The position numbers and the translations under genes were made by a program. 64,000 bases of DNA from Planctomycetota bacterium. GTDB taxonomy: Bacteria; Planctomycetota; UBA1135; UBA2386. A model generated the notes under the pieces. That model was not told where the DNA came from. It ran no database searches and saw nothing but the letters and a program-made list of their open reading frames with translations. Location: NCBI GenBank assembly GCA_020638655.1, contig JACKIC010000007.1, positions 405,647 to 469,646 of the forward strand, in the 5' to 3' direction. Shown here in pieces: positions 1 through 8,079 of this stretch. How positions within the stretch are numbered: the first letter of the stretch is position 1; each line of letters opens with the position of its first letter.

Positions 1-2
1 GC

Positions 3-776
3 CCGGCGCTGCTGCTGGCGGCGCTCGGGGGGCTGGTGCTCGCGGGGCTGTGGTGGTCGTCGCTGCGCGGCCTGCTGGTCACGTGCATGCTGCTGGCGCC
101 GTTCATCGTCCTGCTCGCCATCGGCGGTTCGCTGGTCAAGGCGACCGCGCGCTATGCGTTCTGCACCCTGCCGCTGTGGTTGTTGCTGGCCGGCAAGGCC
201 GGCGCGCCGTGGCTCGAAGGCGCGCGCGCGAAGGCCGTCCTGCGCACCCTGCCGGCGGCGCTGGTCGGCGCGATCGTCGCGTGCGACCTGGTCACCGAGA
301 CGATCGCGTACCACCACGAGCAGTTCGGCCAGCGGCCGCGGTGGCGCGAGGCCTGCACGTTCGCGGCCGAGCACGCCCGGGCCCGTGGCGGGCGCGGGGC
401 GCTGCGCGTGTTGACGATCCTGCACCCGCCCACGGCCTACTACCTGCAGCGCTACCACTGGACCGCGGAAGGCGCGAACATGTACCCCTTGGTCGATCTC
501 GAGGCGCTGCTGAGGTCGCGCATCGAAGACGGGGAGGGGCCGGCGGGTGCGGAGCACCAGGGCCACCCCTTCCTGCGGCAGCAGCAGGCCGCCGCCGATT
601 CGCGCGGCGAGGCGCTCGTGGTGATGGTGAAGCTGCCGGAGCTGGCGGAGATCGACGCCGGCGGCGCCTTCCTGCGGGCCTTGCAGGAGGGGTTCGAGCT
701 GGCGCTCTACCTGCCGTGTTGGGTCGGCCCCAAGGACGAGAGCCTCTACGTGTACGTGCCGAGAGGAGAACGATGA
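3..776 (+). CDS. Polytopic membrane protein, C-terminal part (glycosyltransferase-39-like), truncated at window edge
   Basis: The frame is already open at the first base, so the 5' end lies outside the window. The visible part begins with two or three hydrophobic segments (SLRGLLVTCMLLAPFIVLLA, then ARYAFCTLPLWLLLAG and LPAALVGAIVACDLV). About 150 soluble residues follow, with a YYLQRYHW motif. Membrane helices followed by a periplasmic C-terminal domain resemble ArnT/PMT-type glycosyltransferases, but the catalytic N-terminal part is not visible, so the family is an inference. The stop codon overlaps the next ATG (ATGA), which points to translational coupling with the FAD oxidoreductase. Confidence 0.55.
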   Translation, partial: PALLLAALGGLVLAGLWWSSLRGLLVTCMLLAPFIVLLAIGGSLVKATARYAFCTLPLWLLLAGKAGAPWLEGARAKAVLRTLPAALVGAIVACDLVTETIAYHHEQFGQRPRWREACTFAAEHARARGGRGALRVLTILHPPTAYYLQRYHWTAEGANMYPLVDLEALLRSRIEDGEGPAGAEHQGHPFLRQQQAAADSRGEALVVMVKLPELAEIDAGGAFLRALQEGFELALYLPCWVGPKDESLYVYVPRGER

Positions 777-2455
777 CGAGCCTGTGGCGGTCGAAGTCCT
801 GGTCGAAGTGGTTGCCCGCGGCGCTGGTCCTGTGGTGGTGCGGGGCAGCCTGTCAGGTGGCCGGCTCGGCGCCGACCGATGCGGCCCCGACGGCGGACGT
901 CTGCGTCTACGGCTCGACCTCGGCCGGCGTGATCGCGGCGATCGAATGCGCACAGCAGGGGCACTCGGTGGTGCTGCTCGACTGCGACGGCTGGATCGGC
1001 GGACTGACCACCTCGGGCCTGGGCGCGACCGATGTCGGCAACAAGGACGCGATCGGCGGGCTGGCGCGCGAGTTCTACCGCCGCGTGCGCAGACACTACG
1101 ACCGGCCCCAGGCATGGACCGCGCAGCGGCGCGACGAGTTCCGCGGCCGCGGTCACGACGCCGGCGGTGACGCGGCCTGGACCTTCGAACCGAGCGTCGC
1201 GCAGGCGGTGTTCGCCGAGATGCTGCGCGAGCAACGCGTCGAGGTGCGCACCGCGCGGCTCGACCGCGGCGGCGGCGGCGTGCACAAGGACGGCGCGGTG
1301 CTGCGCTCGCTGCGCTGCGAAGACGGCGATGTGGTCACCGCGCGCGTGTTCCTGGACTGCACCTACGAGGGCGACCTGTTGGCCGAGGCGGGCTGCTCGT
1401 TCGTCGTCGGCCGCGAGTCGAACGCGCGCTACGGCGAGACCCTCAACGGCGTGCAGACGAAGAACGCGACCAAACATCAGTTCACCGTGCGCGTCGACCC
1501 CTACGTGGTGCCGGGGGACCCGGGCAGCGGCCTGCTGCCGCACGTGCAGCCCGGCGGCCCCGGAGCCGAGGGGGACGGGGACCACCGCGTGCAGGCCTAC
1601 TGCTTCCGCATCTGTGCGACCGACGTGCCGGCCAATCGCTTGCCGTGGCCGAAGCCCGACGGCTACGACGCCGCCGAGTTCGAGGTGCTGCTGCGCTACT
1701 TCGAGGCCGGCAGCACGATGCCGCCGTGGCATCCGGTGTGGATGCCCAACCGCAAGACCGACAGCAACAACAACGGCGCGTTCTCGACCGATCACCTGGG
1801 CGCCAACTACGACTACGCGACCGCGGACTACGCGACGCGCGCGCGGATCGTCGCCGAGCACCGGCGATACCAGCAGGGCCTGCTGTGGACCCTGGCCCAC
1901 GAACCCCGCGTGCCGGCCAAGGTGCGCGCCGAGTTCGAGCGCTTCGGGCTGGCGCGCGACGAGTTCCGTGCGACCGACAACTGGCCGCCGCTGCTCTACG
2001 TGCGCGAGGGGCGGCGCCTGCTGGGGGAGCAGGTCGTCACCGAGGACCACTGCATGGGCCGCGCCGTCGCCGCGGACCCGGTCGGCATGGGCGCCTACGC
2101 GATGGACAGCCACAACGTGCAGCGCTACGTCGCCGCCGACGGCAGCGTGCGCAACGAGGGGGACGTGCAGGTGCGCGTGCCGGCGCCCTACGGCATCTCC
2201 TATCGGGCCCTCGTTCCGCAACGCGAGCAGGCCAGCAACCTGCTCGTGCCGGTGTGCGTGAGCGCGAGCCACATCGCCTACGGCTCGATCCGCATGGAGC
2301 CGGTGTTCATGGTGCTGGGGCAATCGGCGGCGATCGCCGCCGATCTGGCGCTGCGCGGCGGAATTGCCGTGCAGGACGTCGACTACGCGGCCCTGCGCGC
2401 CCGGTTGCTCGCCGCGGGCCAGGTGCTCGCCTGGCCGCCGGGCGAATCGCGCTGA
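773..2455 (+). CDS. Secreted FAD-dependent oxidoreductase (FAD_oxidored, PF12831-like)
   Basis: A 560-residue protein with a Lys/Arg/Trp-rich start, a hydrophobic stretch and a lipobox-like GAAC at about residue 28, so it is probably exported, perhaps lipidated. The dinucleotide-binding site near residue 45 reads VYGSTSAGVIAAIECAQQG, followed by VVLLDCDGWIGGLTTSG, which is the Rossmann pattern of the FAD_oxidored family. Near the C terminus, YGISYRALVP and HIAYGSIRMEPVFMVLGQSA match the conserved cap and FAD-contact region. Such proteins are abundant in planctomycetes and usually have unknown substrates. The start at 773 overlaps the upstream stop by 4 bp; a longer frame upstream is GC-rich read-through. 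Confidence 0.85.
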   Translation: MTSLWRSKSWSKWLPAALVLWWCGAACQVAGSAPTDAAPTADVCVYGSTSAGVIAAIECAQQGHSVVLLDCDGWIGGLTTSGLGATDVGNKDAIGGLAREFYRRVRRHYDRPQAWTAQRRDEFRGRGHDAGGDAAWTFEPSVAQAVFAEMLREQRVEVRTARLDRGGGGVHKDGAVLRSLRCEDGDVVTARVFLDCTYEGDLLAEAGCSFVVGRESNARYGETLNGVQTKNATKHQFTVRVDPYVVPGDPGSGLLPHVQPGGPGAEGDGDHRVQAYCFRICATDVPANRLPWPKPDGYDAAEFEVLLRYFEAGSTMPPWHPVWMPNRKTDSNNNGAFSTDHLGANYDYATADYATRARIVAEHRRYQQGLLWTLAHEPRVPAKVRAEFERFGLARDEFRATDNWPPLLYVREGRRLLGEQVVTEDHCMGRAVAADPVGMGAYAMDSHNVQRYVAADGSVRNEGDVQVRVPAPYGISYRALVPQREQASNLLVPVCVSASHIAYGSIRMEPVFMVLGQSAAIAADLALRGGIAVQDVDYAALRARLLAAGQVLAWPPGESR

Positions 2456-2500
2456 CCGCGCGACTTGCGCAGCGAGGTGGTCCTGGCCGATCATGCGGTC

Positions 2501-3685
2501 ATGAAACACGCCGTGCGCATGGGGCTGATCCTGGGGGCGCTAGCCCCGCTCGTCGCGCAGGAGCCCGCCAAGTTCGAGCCCAGCGAATTCGTGCGCTTCG
2601 TCAAGGAGGGCGACGGCGGCCACCTCGACACGGCGGTCACGACCTACAAGAAGGGTGACGTCGAGGTGATCCTCTACGGCGCCGTGCACATCGCCGACGC
2701 GGCCGTCTACGAGGCGCTCAACGACCGCTTCACCACCTGCGACGCGCTGCTATACGAGCTGGTCGGCCCGGCGAACTACCGCCCCAGCCGCGACGTGGCC
2801 GAGCGCGGCACGAGTCCGATCTCGCTGCTGCAGCAGGCGCTCAAGAACTCGATGGAGCTGTCGTTCCAGCTCGACGCGATCGACTACTCGCCGGCCAACT
2901 TCGTGCACGCCGACATGACCCCCGAGGAGTTCGAGGAGAGCATGAACGAGCGCGGCGAGAGCATCCTCTCGATCATGATCGACATGATGCTGGCGGGCGC
3001 GCAGCGGCAGCGCGAGCTGGCCGAGGAGGGGGGCGAACCCGCGCCGGAGATCGACCTGGTCAAGGCGTTCCGTTCGGGAGAGGGCCGGCACACGCTGCGC
3101 ATGGTGTTCGCCGAGCAGATGCAGCAGATCGAGGTGATGGCCGTCGGGGGCAAGGACGGCAGCACCCTGCTCGAGGGCCGCAACGAGAAGTGCCTGAAGG
3201 TGCTGCGGGAGGAGCTCGAGAAGGGCCACAAGCGCATCGGCATCTACTACGGGGCCGCGCACCTGCCGCACATGGAGCGGCGCCTGGTGCAGGACATGGG
3301 TTTCGTGCGCACCGGCCAGGAATGGCTGGTCGCGTGGGACTGCAAGAAGCGCCCGGACCCGAAGTACAACCGCGCGCTCGTCAAGCAGCGCCGGCAGTGC
3401 CGCACCGAGCTGGACGCGCTGGCCCTGGTGGCGCGCGACTACCGCCGCAAGGTGCGCCCCGACGAGGTGCCCGACGTGGCGCGGCTGGCCTCGACGCCGC
3501 GCGAAGCCGACGCGATGTGGTACGCCGGCCCGCGCCAGGACCCGTGGGGCAACGACTACGTGCTGCGCAAGCGCAGCGTCGGCATCCGCTGGGAGGTGCT
3601 CAGCGCCGGTCAGGACGGCGAACTCGGCACCGACGACGATCTGGTGGCGCAGGAGCCGCGCGGCGGCGGCCTGTTCGGGCGTTGA
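2501..3685 (+). CDS. TraB/TIKI-like protein with a C-terminal GspG-like pseudopilin domain
   Basis: A 394-residue protein with an export signal ending about LAPLVAQ. The first 290 residues show the paired motifs of the TraB/PrgY/TIKI superfamily: VILYGAVHIADAAVYEAL and ELVGP near the start, and RIGIYYGAAHLPHMERRL near residue 255. In TIKI relatives these motifs bind metal. The last 90 residues look different: an amphipathic helix (RTELDALALVARDYRR), then DPWGNDYVL and SAGQDGELGTDDDL, the calcium-binding signature of type II secretion major pseudopilins (GspG), here without the hydrophobic N-terminal helix. I read this as a domain fusion, function unknown. ATG 2501 is preferred over an in-frame start at 2465 because the signal peptide follows it directly. 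Confidence 0.75.
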   Translation: MKHAVRMGLILGALAPLVAQEPAKFEPSEFVRFVKEGDGGHLDTAVTTYKKGDVEVILYGAVHIADAAVYEALNDRFTTCDALLYELVGPANYRPSRDVAERGTSPISLLQQALKNSMELSFQLDAIDYSPANFVHADMTPEEFEESMNERGESILSIMIDMMLAGAQRQRELAEEGGEPAPEIDLVKAFRSGEGRHTLRMVFAEQMQQIEVMAVGGKDGSTLLEGRNEKCLKVLREELEKGHKRIGIYYGAAHLPHMERRLVQDMGFVRTGQEWLVAWDCKKRPDPKYNRALVKQRRQCRTELDALALVARDYRRKVRPDEVPDVARLASTPREADAMWYAGPRQDPWGNDYVLRKRSVGIRWEVLSAGQDGELGTDDDLVAQEPRGGGLFGR

Positions 3686-3709
3686 CCGTCCGGTCGTCCG
3701 GCGCGCGCC

Positions 3710-5311
3710 CTATTGCTTGCCGAGCTCGCGGGGCCGGTCCTTGTCGTTGGCCGCGTCCCAGCCGGTCCAGCACGCGGTGCGCGCGATCGCTTCCATGCTG
3801 ACGTAGTCGAGCTTGTCGGGCGAGTCGGTGACCTTGTGGTAGTCGGGGTGTTCCCCGTCGCAGAAGAACACCACCGGCACGCCCAGGCGCGCGAAGTTGT
3901 AGTGGTCGCTGCGTTGGTAGTACTGGTCGCCGCTGCTGAAGGTGATGCCGAACTTCGCGCCGATGGCGACGCCGTTCTGCACCAGGGTCGAGAACTTCTC
4001 GTGGTCCTGGCTCGGCGTGATCTGCATGCCGATCTTGCCGCTGCCGACCTTGTCGGCGTCGGTCACCGCGCGCCCGATCATGTCGATGTTGATGTCGGCG
4101 ACGATCTTCTCGAGCGGCCAGGTCGGGTTCTCGCTGAACCAGTGCGAGCCCCACAGGCCGAGCTCCTCGCCGCTGACCGACAGGAAGATCACCGAGCGCG
4201 CCGGCCGCTCGTCGCTCTTCGCGAACGCCTCGGCGATCTCGAGCAGGCCGGAGGTGCCGCTGGCGTTGTCGTCGGCGCCGTTGAAGACGTCCCCGTCGAG
4301 GCGCCGGCCGACGTGGTCGTGGTGCGCCGAGAACACCACGGCCTCGCTCTTCTTGTTGGTGCCGGGCAGGTAGGCGACGACGTTGCAGGCCTTGGCCTTG
4401 TCGTCCGCCTTGACGACGATCGTGAGCTTGCCGGTCGCCTTCTCGTTGGTGATCGCGGTCTTGGGCGCGCCGTCCTCGTCGAGTTCGACGCCGACGTGCT
4501 CGAGCAGCAGCCGGCTCTGCGCCGCCGACAGGATCAGCAGCGGGATGCGCATGCCCAGGTCGCGCCCGCCGGAGCCGTAGCGCAGCTGCGCGTGGTCGGG
4601 CAGCAGGCCTCGATAGTTGAGCGTGTTGCCGAACGAGCCCTGGTCGTCGAGCAGGCAGACGACGCCCGCGTCGGCGCCCTTGTTGGCGAGCTGTTGGGCG
4701 ACCTTGACGTAGCGGCCGACGGCTTGCAGGTCGTTGCCGGGGCCCTGGCGCCCAGCGCCCTCGTCGCCGTCGCGCGCGCGGGGCTTGCTGAACACGACGA
4801 GCGGGATCTTGCGCGAGAGGCCGCCCTGCACCTGGTCGGGCGCGCCGTTGCCGCACCACACGAAGCGGCCGGACAGGTTGACCTTGTCCTTGTCGGACGA
4901 GTGCAGCACGGCGAAGTCGGTGTTGAGCTTCTTGCCGCCGATGGTCAGCGCCGTGCTCTTGTCGAGGTAGACGCGCTCGAGCGGGTAGTTCTGTACGAAG
5001 CCCTTCTTGTCGCCCAGCGGCGACAGGCCGAGCCTGGCGAAGTGGGCGGCGATGTAGTCGGCGGTGGCCTGCTGGCCCGTGCTCGAGGTGTAGCGCCCGG
5101 CGCGCGCGTCGTCGGCGAGCCAGTAGGCGTGCGTGCGCAGATCGCCGCGGTCGATCCGGTCGAGCAGGGGCGGGGCGCCTTCGGGAAGCGCGGACGCCGG
5201 GCCGAGCTCGGGCAGCGTCGGCGCGGCGCCCGTCTTCGGCGCGTCCTGCGCCCACAGGGTGCAGCCGAGCAGCAGCGGCAGCCACGGGCCGGCGGTGTTC
5301 GAGGGTCGCAT
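3710..5311 (-). CDS. Secreted M28 family metallopeptidase with PA-like insertion
   Basis: A 533-residue protein with an N-terminal signal ending near LLGCTLWAQ. The two-zinc peptidase core is complete: SAHHDHVG (His/Asp), NGADDNASG (bridging Asp), SGEELGLWGS (catalytic and metal Glu), NIDMIGR (Asp) and HPDYHKVTDSPDKLDY (His near the C terminus). An insertion before the core, with VCLLDDQGSFG and IPLLILSAAQ, fits a protease-associated domain. It probably acts as an exported aminopeptidase. It ends 24 bp from the convergent TraB-like gene and is the first of two M28 peptidases in the window; the other carries a PDZ domain. Confidence 0.9.
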   Translation of the reverse strand: MRPSNTAGPWLPLLLGCTLWAQDAPKTGAAPTLPELGPASALPEGAPPLLDRIDRGDLRTHAYWLADDARAGRYTSSTGQQATADYIAAHFARLGLSPLGDKKGFVQNYPLERVYLDKSTALTIGGKKLNTDFAVLHSSDKDKVNLSGRFVWCGNGAPDQVQGGLSRKIPLVVFSKPRARDGDEGAGRQGPGNDLQAVGRYVKVAQQLANKGADAGVVCLLDDQGSFGNTLNYRGLLPDHAQLRYGSGGRDLGMRIPLLILSAAQSRLLLEHVGVELDEDGAPKTAITNEKATGKLTIVVKADDKAKACNVVAYLPGTNKKSEAVVFSAHHDHVGRRLDGDVFNGADDNASGTSGLLEIAEAFAKSDERPARSVIFLSVSGEELGLWGSHWFSENPTWPLEKIVADINIDMIGRAVTDADKVGSGKIGMQITPSQDHEKFSTLVQNGVAIGAKFGITFSSGDQYYQRSDHYNFARLGVPVVFFCDGEHPDYHKVTDSPDKLDYVSMEAIARTACWTGWDAANDKDRPRELGKQ

Positions 5312-5339
5312 GGGCCGGGCAGTCTACCCGCTCGGCCGC

Positions 5340-6848
5340 TCAGCCGTCCGCGTCGTCGCCGCCGCTGTCGAGCAGCCGCCGCAGCCGGCCAGGATCGAGG
5401 TGCACGGTGAGGCTGCGGGTCTGCGACGGCACCACGGCCCCGGCCGGCAGCCCCTTGGGCTTGCGCACGTGCTTCTTGTGCGTGTAGACGACCTCGATGC
5501 GGTGCTCGCCGCGGGCCTTGCTGAAGTGCACGGCCAGGGTGCCGGCGTCGAGCAGCGTCTCGAGGCTCGCGGTCTTGTTCTTCGGCAGCCGGATCACGAC
5601 GTGCGAGCCGGGGCGGCCGCCGCCGACGTGCAGCCACAGGTCGTTGCCATTGGCGACGCGCATCGTCAGCCGGTCGTTCTGTTCGTTGTTGCGGCCGACG
5701 AGGATCTGGTAGCCCTCGATCGAGACGAAGCGGCGGAAGTTCTCGCCGGGCGGCGGGGCCTTGGCCTTGGTGGCGGCGCGCGGGCGCGACGCGGTGGCCT
5801 TGGGGATCGCGCCGAGCCCCTCGAGCGCGCCGCGCCACTCCGCCAGCGCCGCGGCGGGCACCTCGGCGCCGTCGGCGGGCAGCTGCCGCAGCACTTCGTG
5901 CAGCGCCGCGGCCTGCGCCTGGGCCTCCTGTAGGCGACGTTCGGCGATCGCGCGACCGTCCTCGAGGCGGCGGGCCTTCTCGTAGAGCGCCTGGGCCTGG
6001 GGCATCACCGGCTTGCTCGGGTCGAGCTCGATGGTCGAGGAGCCGCCGCCGTCGACGTCGGGAACGGTCATGCGATCGGCGCCGCGCCGCACGGTGTGCG
6101 CGTAGGCGAGCATCAGGTCGGCGGTGCTGCGCAGTTGCGCGGCCCGGTCGGTGTCGGCCAGCTGGCGCGCCAGGCCCTCGACCTTGTGGCCGAGCTTGCC
6201 GAGCGCGCGCTGCGCGGCGCGTCGCAGGGCGTCGACGTCGGCGCGCAGGTCCGCGGTCTGGTCGAGTTCGCCGAAGTGCGCGTCGATCGCCGCCAGCACC
6301 GGTGCGGCGAAGCGCGGCGGCGGCTCGGGCGGTGGGGCGCCCGCGGCCGGCGGCGGCGCGTAGGCGTCGCCCGGCCGCAGCCGGCGCACCGCGGTGACCA
6401 CCTCGCGCGACAGCACCAGGGCCTTGCCCTCGCTGTCGCACAGGCACCACAGGCCGCGGGAGCCGAACAGCTCGACGACCAGGCGTCGGTCGCCGGCGGG
6501 GGTGGCGAAGCCGAACTGGCAGCGCCGCTCGCCGTCGCTGGCCGCGATCCAGCGCAGTTCGGCGTCGGCCAGCTCCCTGGCCAGCAGGTCGGTCGCGGTG
6601 CCGCGGCGGCGCGCGTCCTTGCCGAAGCGTCGCGCGGTCAGCGTGACCCGGGCGCGGGGGCCGCCCGGGGCGACGTGCAGGAAGTGCTTGTGGCCGCCTT
6701 CCTGCTGCAGCACGAGCAGCAGATCGTCGTGGTTCGTCAGCCCGATCGCCTCGAGCACGCGCGCGCCGACCAGCGGCTGCAGCTCGGCGACGGCGGCGGC
6801 GAGCTCGCCCGCACTGAGCCCACGCGGGACCTCGGCGGGCGCGGTCAT
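5340..6848 (-). CDS. rqcH: NFACT family protein, RqcH-like ribosome quality-control factor
   Basis: A 502-residue protein with NFACT-N near residues 10-170 (LVGARVLEAIGLTNHDDLLL), a coiled-coil region rich in Ala and Gln near 200-340, and NFACT-R near 375-480 with FVSIEGYQILVGRNNEQND and DLWLHVGGGRPGSHVVI. In other bacteria RqcH binds stalled 50S subunits and recruits tRNA-Ala to add alanine tails. The protein is somewhat shorter than the usual 550-580 residues, mostly in the linker. It starts 2 bp after the ndk stop, so the two are probably co-transcribed. The family call is firm; alanine-tailing activity is inferred from homology. Confidence 0.85.
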   Translation of the reverse strand: MTAPAEVPRGLSAGELAAAVAELQPLVGARVLEAIGLTNHDDLLLVLQQEGGHKHFLHVAPGGPRARVTLTARRFGKDARRRGTATDLLARELADAELRWIAASDGERRCQFGFATPAGDRRLVVELFGSRGLWCLCDSEGKALVLSREVVTAVRRLRPGDAYAPPPAAGAPPPEPPPRFAAPVLAAIDAHFGELDQTADLRADVDALRRAAQRALGKLGHKVEGLARQLADTDRAAQLRSTADLMLAYAHTVRRGADRMTVPDVDGGGSSTIELDPSKPVMPQAQALYEKARRLEDGRAIAERRLQEAQAQAAALHEVLRQLPADGAEVPAAALAEWRGALEGLGAIPKATASRPRAATKAKAPPPGENFRRFVSIEGYQILVGRNNEQNDRLTMRVANGNDLWLHVGGGRPGSHVVIRLPKNKTASLETLLDAGTLAVHFSKARGEHRIEVVYTHKKHVRKPKGLPAGAVVPSQTRSLTVHLDPGRLRRLLDSGGDDADG

Positions 6849-6850
6849 CC

Positions 6851-7318
6851 CTACTTCTTGAGTTCCTCGACCGGGTCGTAGATCCAGCCGTAGGCGGCGT
6901 AGTCGTAGGCAACCAGGCCTTCGGGGAAGAACAGCTCGAGCTCGCGCGCGGCGGCCTCGGGGCTGTCACTGCCGTGCACCAGGTTGTAGCTGCGGCTGAC
7001 GCCGAAGTCGCCGCGGATGGTGCCGGGGGCGGCGTCCGCGCCGAAGGTGGCGCCCATCAGGTTGCGGCAGATCTTGATCGCGTCGATGCCCTCGAGGGCG
7101 AGGGCGACCACCGGCGAGCTGGTCATGAACTTGACCAGGCCCGGGTAGAACTTGCGCTCCTTGTGGGCCTCGTAGTGCTTGGCCGCCAGCTCGGGCGTGA
7201 TCTGCATCAGCTTCATCGCGGCGATCTTCAGGCCCTTCTGTTCGAAGCGGCTCAGGACCTGGCCGACGAGGCCCCGCTGGACGGCGTCGGGCTTGAGGAG
7301 GATGAGGGTGCGTTCCAT
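6851..7318 (-). CDS. ndk: Nucleoside diphosphate kinase
   Basis: A 155-residue protein, close to the usual 140-150. It transfers the gamma phosphate from ATP to NDPs through a phosphohistidine. ERTLILLKPDAVQRGLVG at the N terminus, FMTSSPVVALALEG in the middle and the active-site segment NLVHGSDSPEAA, with the catalytic His, are all present. ATG 7318 starts exactly at the conserved family N terminus; the frame stays open upstream but that sequence is not family-like. It sits just upstream of rqcH and diverges from the coiled-coil lipoprotein 68 bp away. Confidence 0.96.
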   Translation of the reverse strand: MERTLILLKPDAVQRGLVGQVLSRFEQKGLKIAAMKLMQITPELAAKHYEAHKERKFYPGLVKFMTSSPVVALALEGIDAIKICRNLMGATFGADAAPGTIRGDFGVSRSYNLVHGSDSPEAAARELELFFPEGLVAYDYAAYGWIYDPVEELKK

Positions 7319-7385
7319 GTTCGGATCGGGTTCGGTTTGGATTCGAGGCTGGGCTGGCAGTGAAAGGGCGAAGATGATAGCGACC

Positions 7386-8060
7386 ATGACCGTCAGGCTG
7401 CGAGGCATTTCGCCGTTCCCTGGGCCCGCGAGGGGCCGTGCCGCTGGCGCGCGGGCGCGGCCCTGGCTGCTGCTCGCCGCGGCGGCGCTGCCCGGTCTGG
7501 CCGGTTGCCTCAGCGACCGCTCCAACACGATCTCGCGCACGGCGCGCATGCGGGAGATCGAGGCCGAGCGGGTCGTCGCCGACCGCGTGCAGCGCGAACT
7601 GGCGATCCTGCGGCAGCTCACCGAGGACAACCGCGAGTCGATCGCCGATGCCAAGGCGCAGTCGATCGCCACCAGTTCCGAACTGCGCGCGGTGATCGCT
7701 GCGCTGAACCACCAGCTCGATCAGCTCCGGGCCGCGGAGCAGGACCTCGAGGCCGCGAAGAAGCGCGCCGCCGCGATCGAGGCGGAACTCGCGCCGGTGC
7801 GGGCGCTCGAGGGCCAGATCGCCGAGCGCGACAAGCGCCGGCAGGAGCTCGCCGCGCAGCTCGCGGCGCTCGAGGCGCAGGTCGCCGCCGCCGAGCAGCA
7901 GCTGGGCGCGAGGCAGGCCGAACTGCAGCCCAAGCTGCAGGCGCTGCAGCAGCAGCAGGCCGCGATGGACAAGCTCGCGCAGGCGATCGCCGCGGCGCAG
8001 GCCGCGGCCGGGGCGATGGCGCCCGCCGCGCCGCCGGTGCCAGAACCTGCGAAGAAGTGA
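7386..8060 (+). CDS. Coiled-coil lipoprotein
   Basis: A 224-residue protein. After an Arg-rich start and the hydrophobic stretch WLLLAAAALPGLAGC comes a lipobox (LAGC at about residue 43), so it should be a lipoprotein. The rest is almost all alpha-helical heptad repeat, rich in Ala, Glu, Gln and Arg (ELAILRQLTEDN, then many QLAALEAQVAAAEQQL-like turns), ending in a Pro/Ala tail and KK. It resembles periplasmic coiled-coil adaptor or scaffold proteins, but no specific family is recognised. ATG 7374 is an alternative start, 4 residues upstream. Confidence 0.75.
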   Translation: MTVRLRGISPFPGPARGRAAGARARPWLLLAAAALPGLAGCLSDRSNTISRTARMREIEAERVVADRVQRELAILRQLTEDNRESIADAKAQSIATSSELRAVIAALNHQLDQLRAAEQDLEAAKKRAAAIEAELAPVRALEGQIAERDKRRQELAAQLAALEAQVAAAEQQLGARQAELQPKLQALQQQQAAMDKLAQAIAAAQAAAGAMAPAAPPVPEPAKK

Positions 8061-8076
8061 ACCCGCGAAGAAGTGA
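8045..8076 (+). repeat. 16-bp tandem duplication spanning a stop codon
   Basis: The last 16 bases of the coiled-coil lipoprotein gene (8045-8060, ending in the TGA) are repeated at once at 8061-8076 with one mismatch; the exact shared core is GCGAAGAAGTGA. The second copy keeps the stop triplet. It lies in the 19-bp gap before the convergent gnd gene. Confidence 0.85.
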
Positions 8077-8079
8077 CCG

